A program made the translations under genes and the position numbers. Below the pieces are notes generated by a model that did not search any database, was not told the DNA's origin, and saw only the letters and a list, made by a program, of their open reading frames with translations. Of a stretch of DNA of 5,641 nucleotides, positions 5,122 through 5,641 are shown piece by piece. Origin of the DNA: Actinomycetota bacterium (GTDB lineage Bacteria; Actinomycetota; Thermoleophilia; Gaiellales; Gaiellaceae); contig JACDBY010000397.1 of assembly GCA_013694685.1 (NCBI GenBank), forward strand, positions 1-5,641. Reading direction: 5' to 3'. Position 1 is the stretch's first letter. Each line of letters begins with the position of its first letter.

Positions 5122-5641
5122 GTGCACCGTCTTCTCGTGATCGGCGTGACGGCACTCGTCGCGCTCGCCTCGAGCGGGAGCGCGATTGCGTGGTCCTGGC
5201 CGGCTGACGGTCAAGTCGTTCGCCCGTTCCAGATGGGGGCCGACGCATATGCGGGCGGCCAGCACCGCGGGATCGACGTGGGTGGGCCCGAGGGCTCTCC
5301 CGTGGGCGCTCCCGCGTCCGGCACCGTGACGTTCGCGGGCTCAGTCCCCACGCACGGACGCGGCGTCACGATCTCCACCGCCGACGGATACTCCGTGACG
5401 CTCTTCCACCTCGGCTCGATCTCTGTCGGGAAGGGCGATACGGTGGCCGAGGGAGTCCCCGTCGGCGTCATGGGCTCGAGCGGTGATCCCGAGCACGCGA
5501 CACCGACCGTCCATCTCGGCATCCGCCGCACCTCGGACGAGCACGGGTACGTCGATCCCCTCGGGCTGCTCCCGGCCCGCGCGGCACAGCCGTCACCGGT
5601 GCCGTCACCGCCAACGGCCGCTCCGGCGCCTGTGCCTGCAC
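5122..5641 (+). CDS. Secreted M23 (LytM-like) metallopeptidase-domain protein, 3' end cut by window
   Basis: The first 173 residues are visible. A signal peptide (MHRLLVIGVTALVALASSGSAIA, probable cut after A23) runs straight into the M23 domain (about 26-150): WPADGQVVRPF, then QHRGIDVG with zinc ligands H48 and D52, GAPASGTVTFAG (62-73), TLFHLGSISVGKGDTV with H96, and PTVHLGIR with zinc ligand H131. The usual H-x-H near the end is T129-V-H131 here, so the catalytic His before the last zinc ligand is absent. After YVDPLGLLP (143-151) a Pro/Ala/Ser-rich tail begins and continues past the window, probably a wall-spanning linker or the start of a further domain. M23 enzymes cut peptide bridges in peptidoglycan, but this one may instead be a non-catalytic binder or amidase activator like EnvC/NlpD. 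It acts outside the membrane. It is downstream of rsmI with its own promoter and ribosome site. Confidence 0.88.
   Translation, partial: MHRLLVIGVTALVALASSGSAIAWSWPADGQVVRPFQMGADAYAGGQHRGIDVGGPEGSPVGAPASGTVTFAGSVPTHGRGVTISTADGYSVTLFHLGSISVGKGDTVAEGVPVGVMGSSGDPEHATPTVHLGIRRTSDEHGYVDPLGLLPARAAQPSPVPSPPTAAPAPVPA

Noticed and set aside
1..5641. Search for tRNA, rRNA, CRISPR, insertion-sequence ends, phage or toxin-antitoxin genes
   Set aside because: No cloverleaf, spaced repeats, transposase motifs or small antitoxin/toxin pairs were seen by eye; all gaps between genes are under 70 bp.

Overview
This is a compact, very GC-rich (about 70%) chromosomal segment with strong G/C preference at third codon positions, GTG starts, tightly packed genes and several genes with no Shine-Dalgarno sequence. 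Together with the style of the proteins (short FmdB protein with an acidic/Ser/Lys tail, a LytR-CpsA-Psr protein, a ROK kinase with a CQGNC motif, an M23 protein running straight from its signal peptide), this suggests an actinobacterium, possibly a deep-branching Thermoleophilia/Gaiellales-type lineage. The lineage is inferred from style only, not from a marker gene.

Layout: (1) bases 1-174 carry the 3' end of an unrecognised plus-strand gene, which overlaps tail to tail with (2) a minus-strand GT-C type membrane glycosyltransferase (132-1784). (3) Diverging from it is a small FmdB-family zinc-ribbon protein (1823-2128, plus), with a repeat-encoded tail. (4) Converging on that, after a 12-bp gap, is a LytR-CpsA-Psr (LCP) cell-wall polymer transferase (2141-3298, minus). 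(5) Diverging from the LCP gene after 24 bp is a ROK-family sugar kinase (3323-4225, plus), followed 9 bp later by (6) rsmI, the 16S rRNA C1402 2'-O-methyltransferase (4235-5053, plus). (7) After a 68-bp gap with a good promoter and ribosome binding site comes a secreted M23 (LytM-like) protein (from 5122, cut by the window end).

Functionally the window mixes housekeeping (rsmI, sugar kinase, FmdB regulator-like protein) with envelope biogenesis: a lipid-linked-sugar-using glycosyltransferase, an LCP ligase that attaches glycopolymers to peptidoglycan, and a peptidoglycan-directed M23 domain. ROK kinase and rsmI look like an operon; the others appear to have their own promoters.

I see no mobile element, CRISPR array, tRNA or rRNA, and no convincing new multi-gene system. 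The points most worth a second look are a shared -10 region between the LCP and ROK genes that could drive two leaderless mRNAs in opposite directions, metal-ligand changes in the FmdB and ROK proteins, a missing catalytic histidine in the M23 protein, and two hairpins packed between the convergent fmdB-like and LCP genes.
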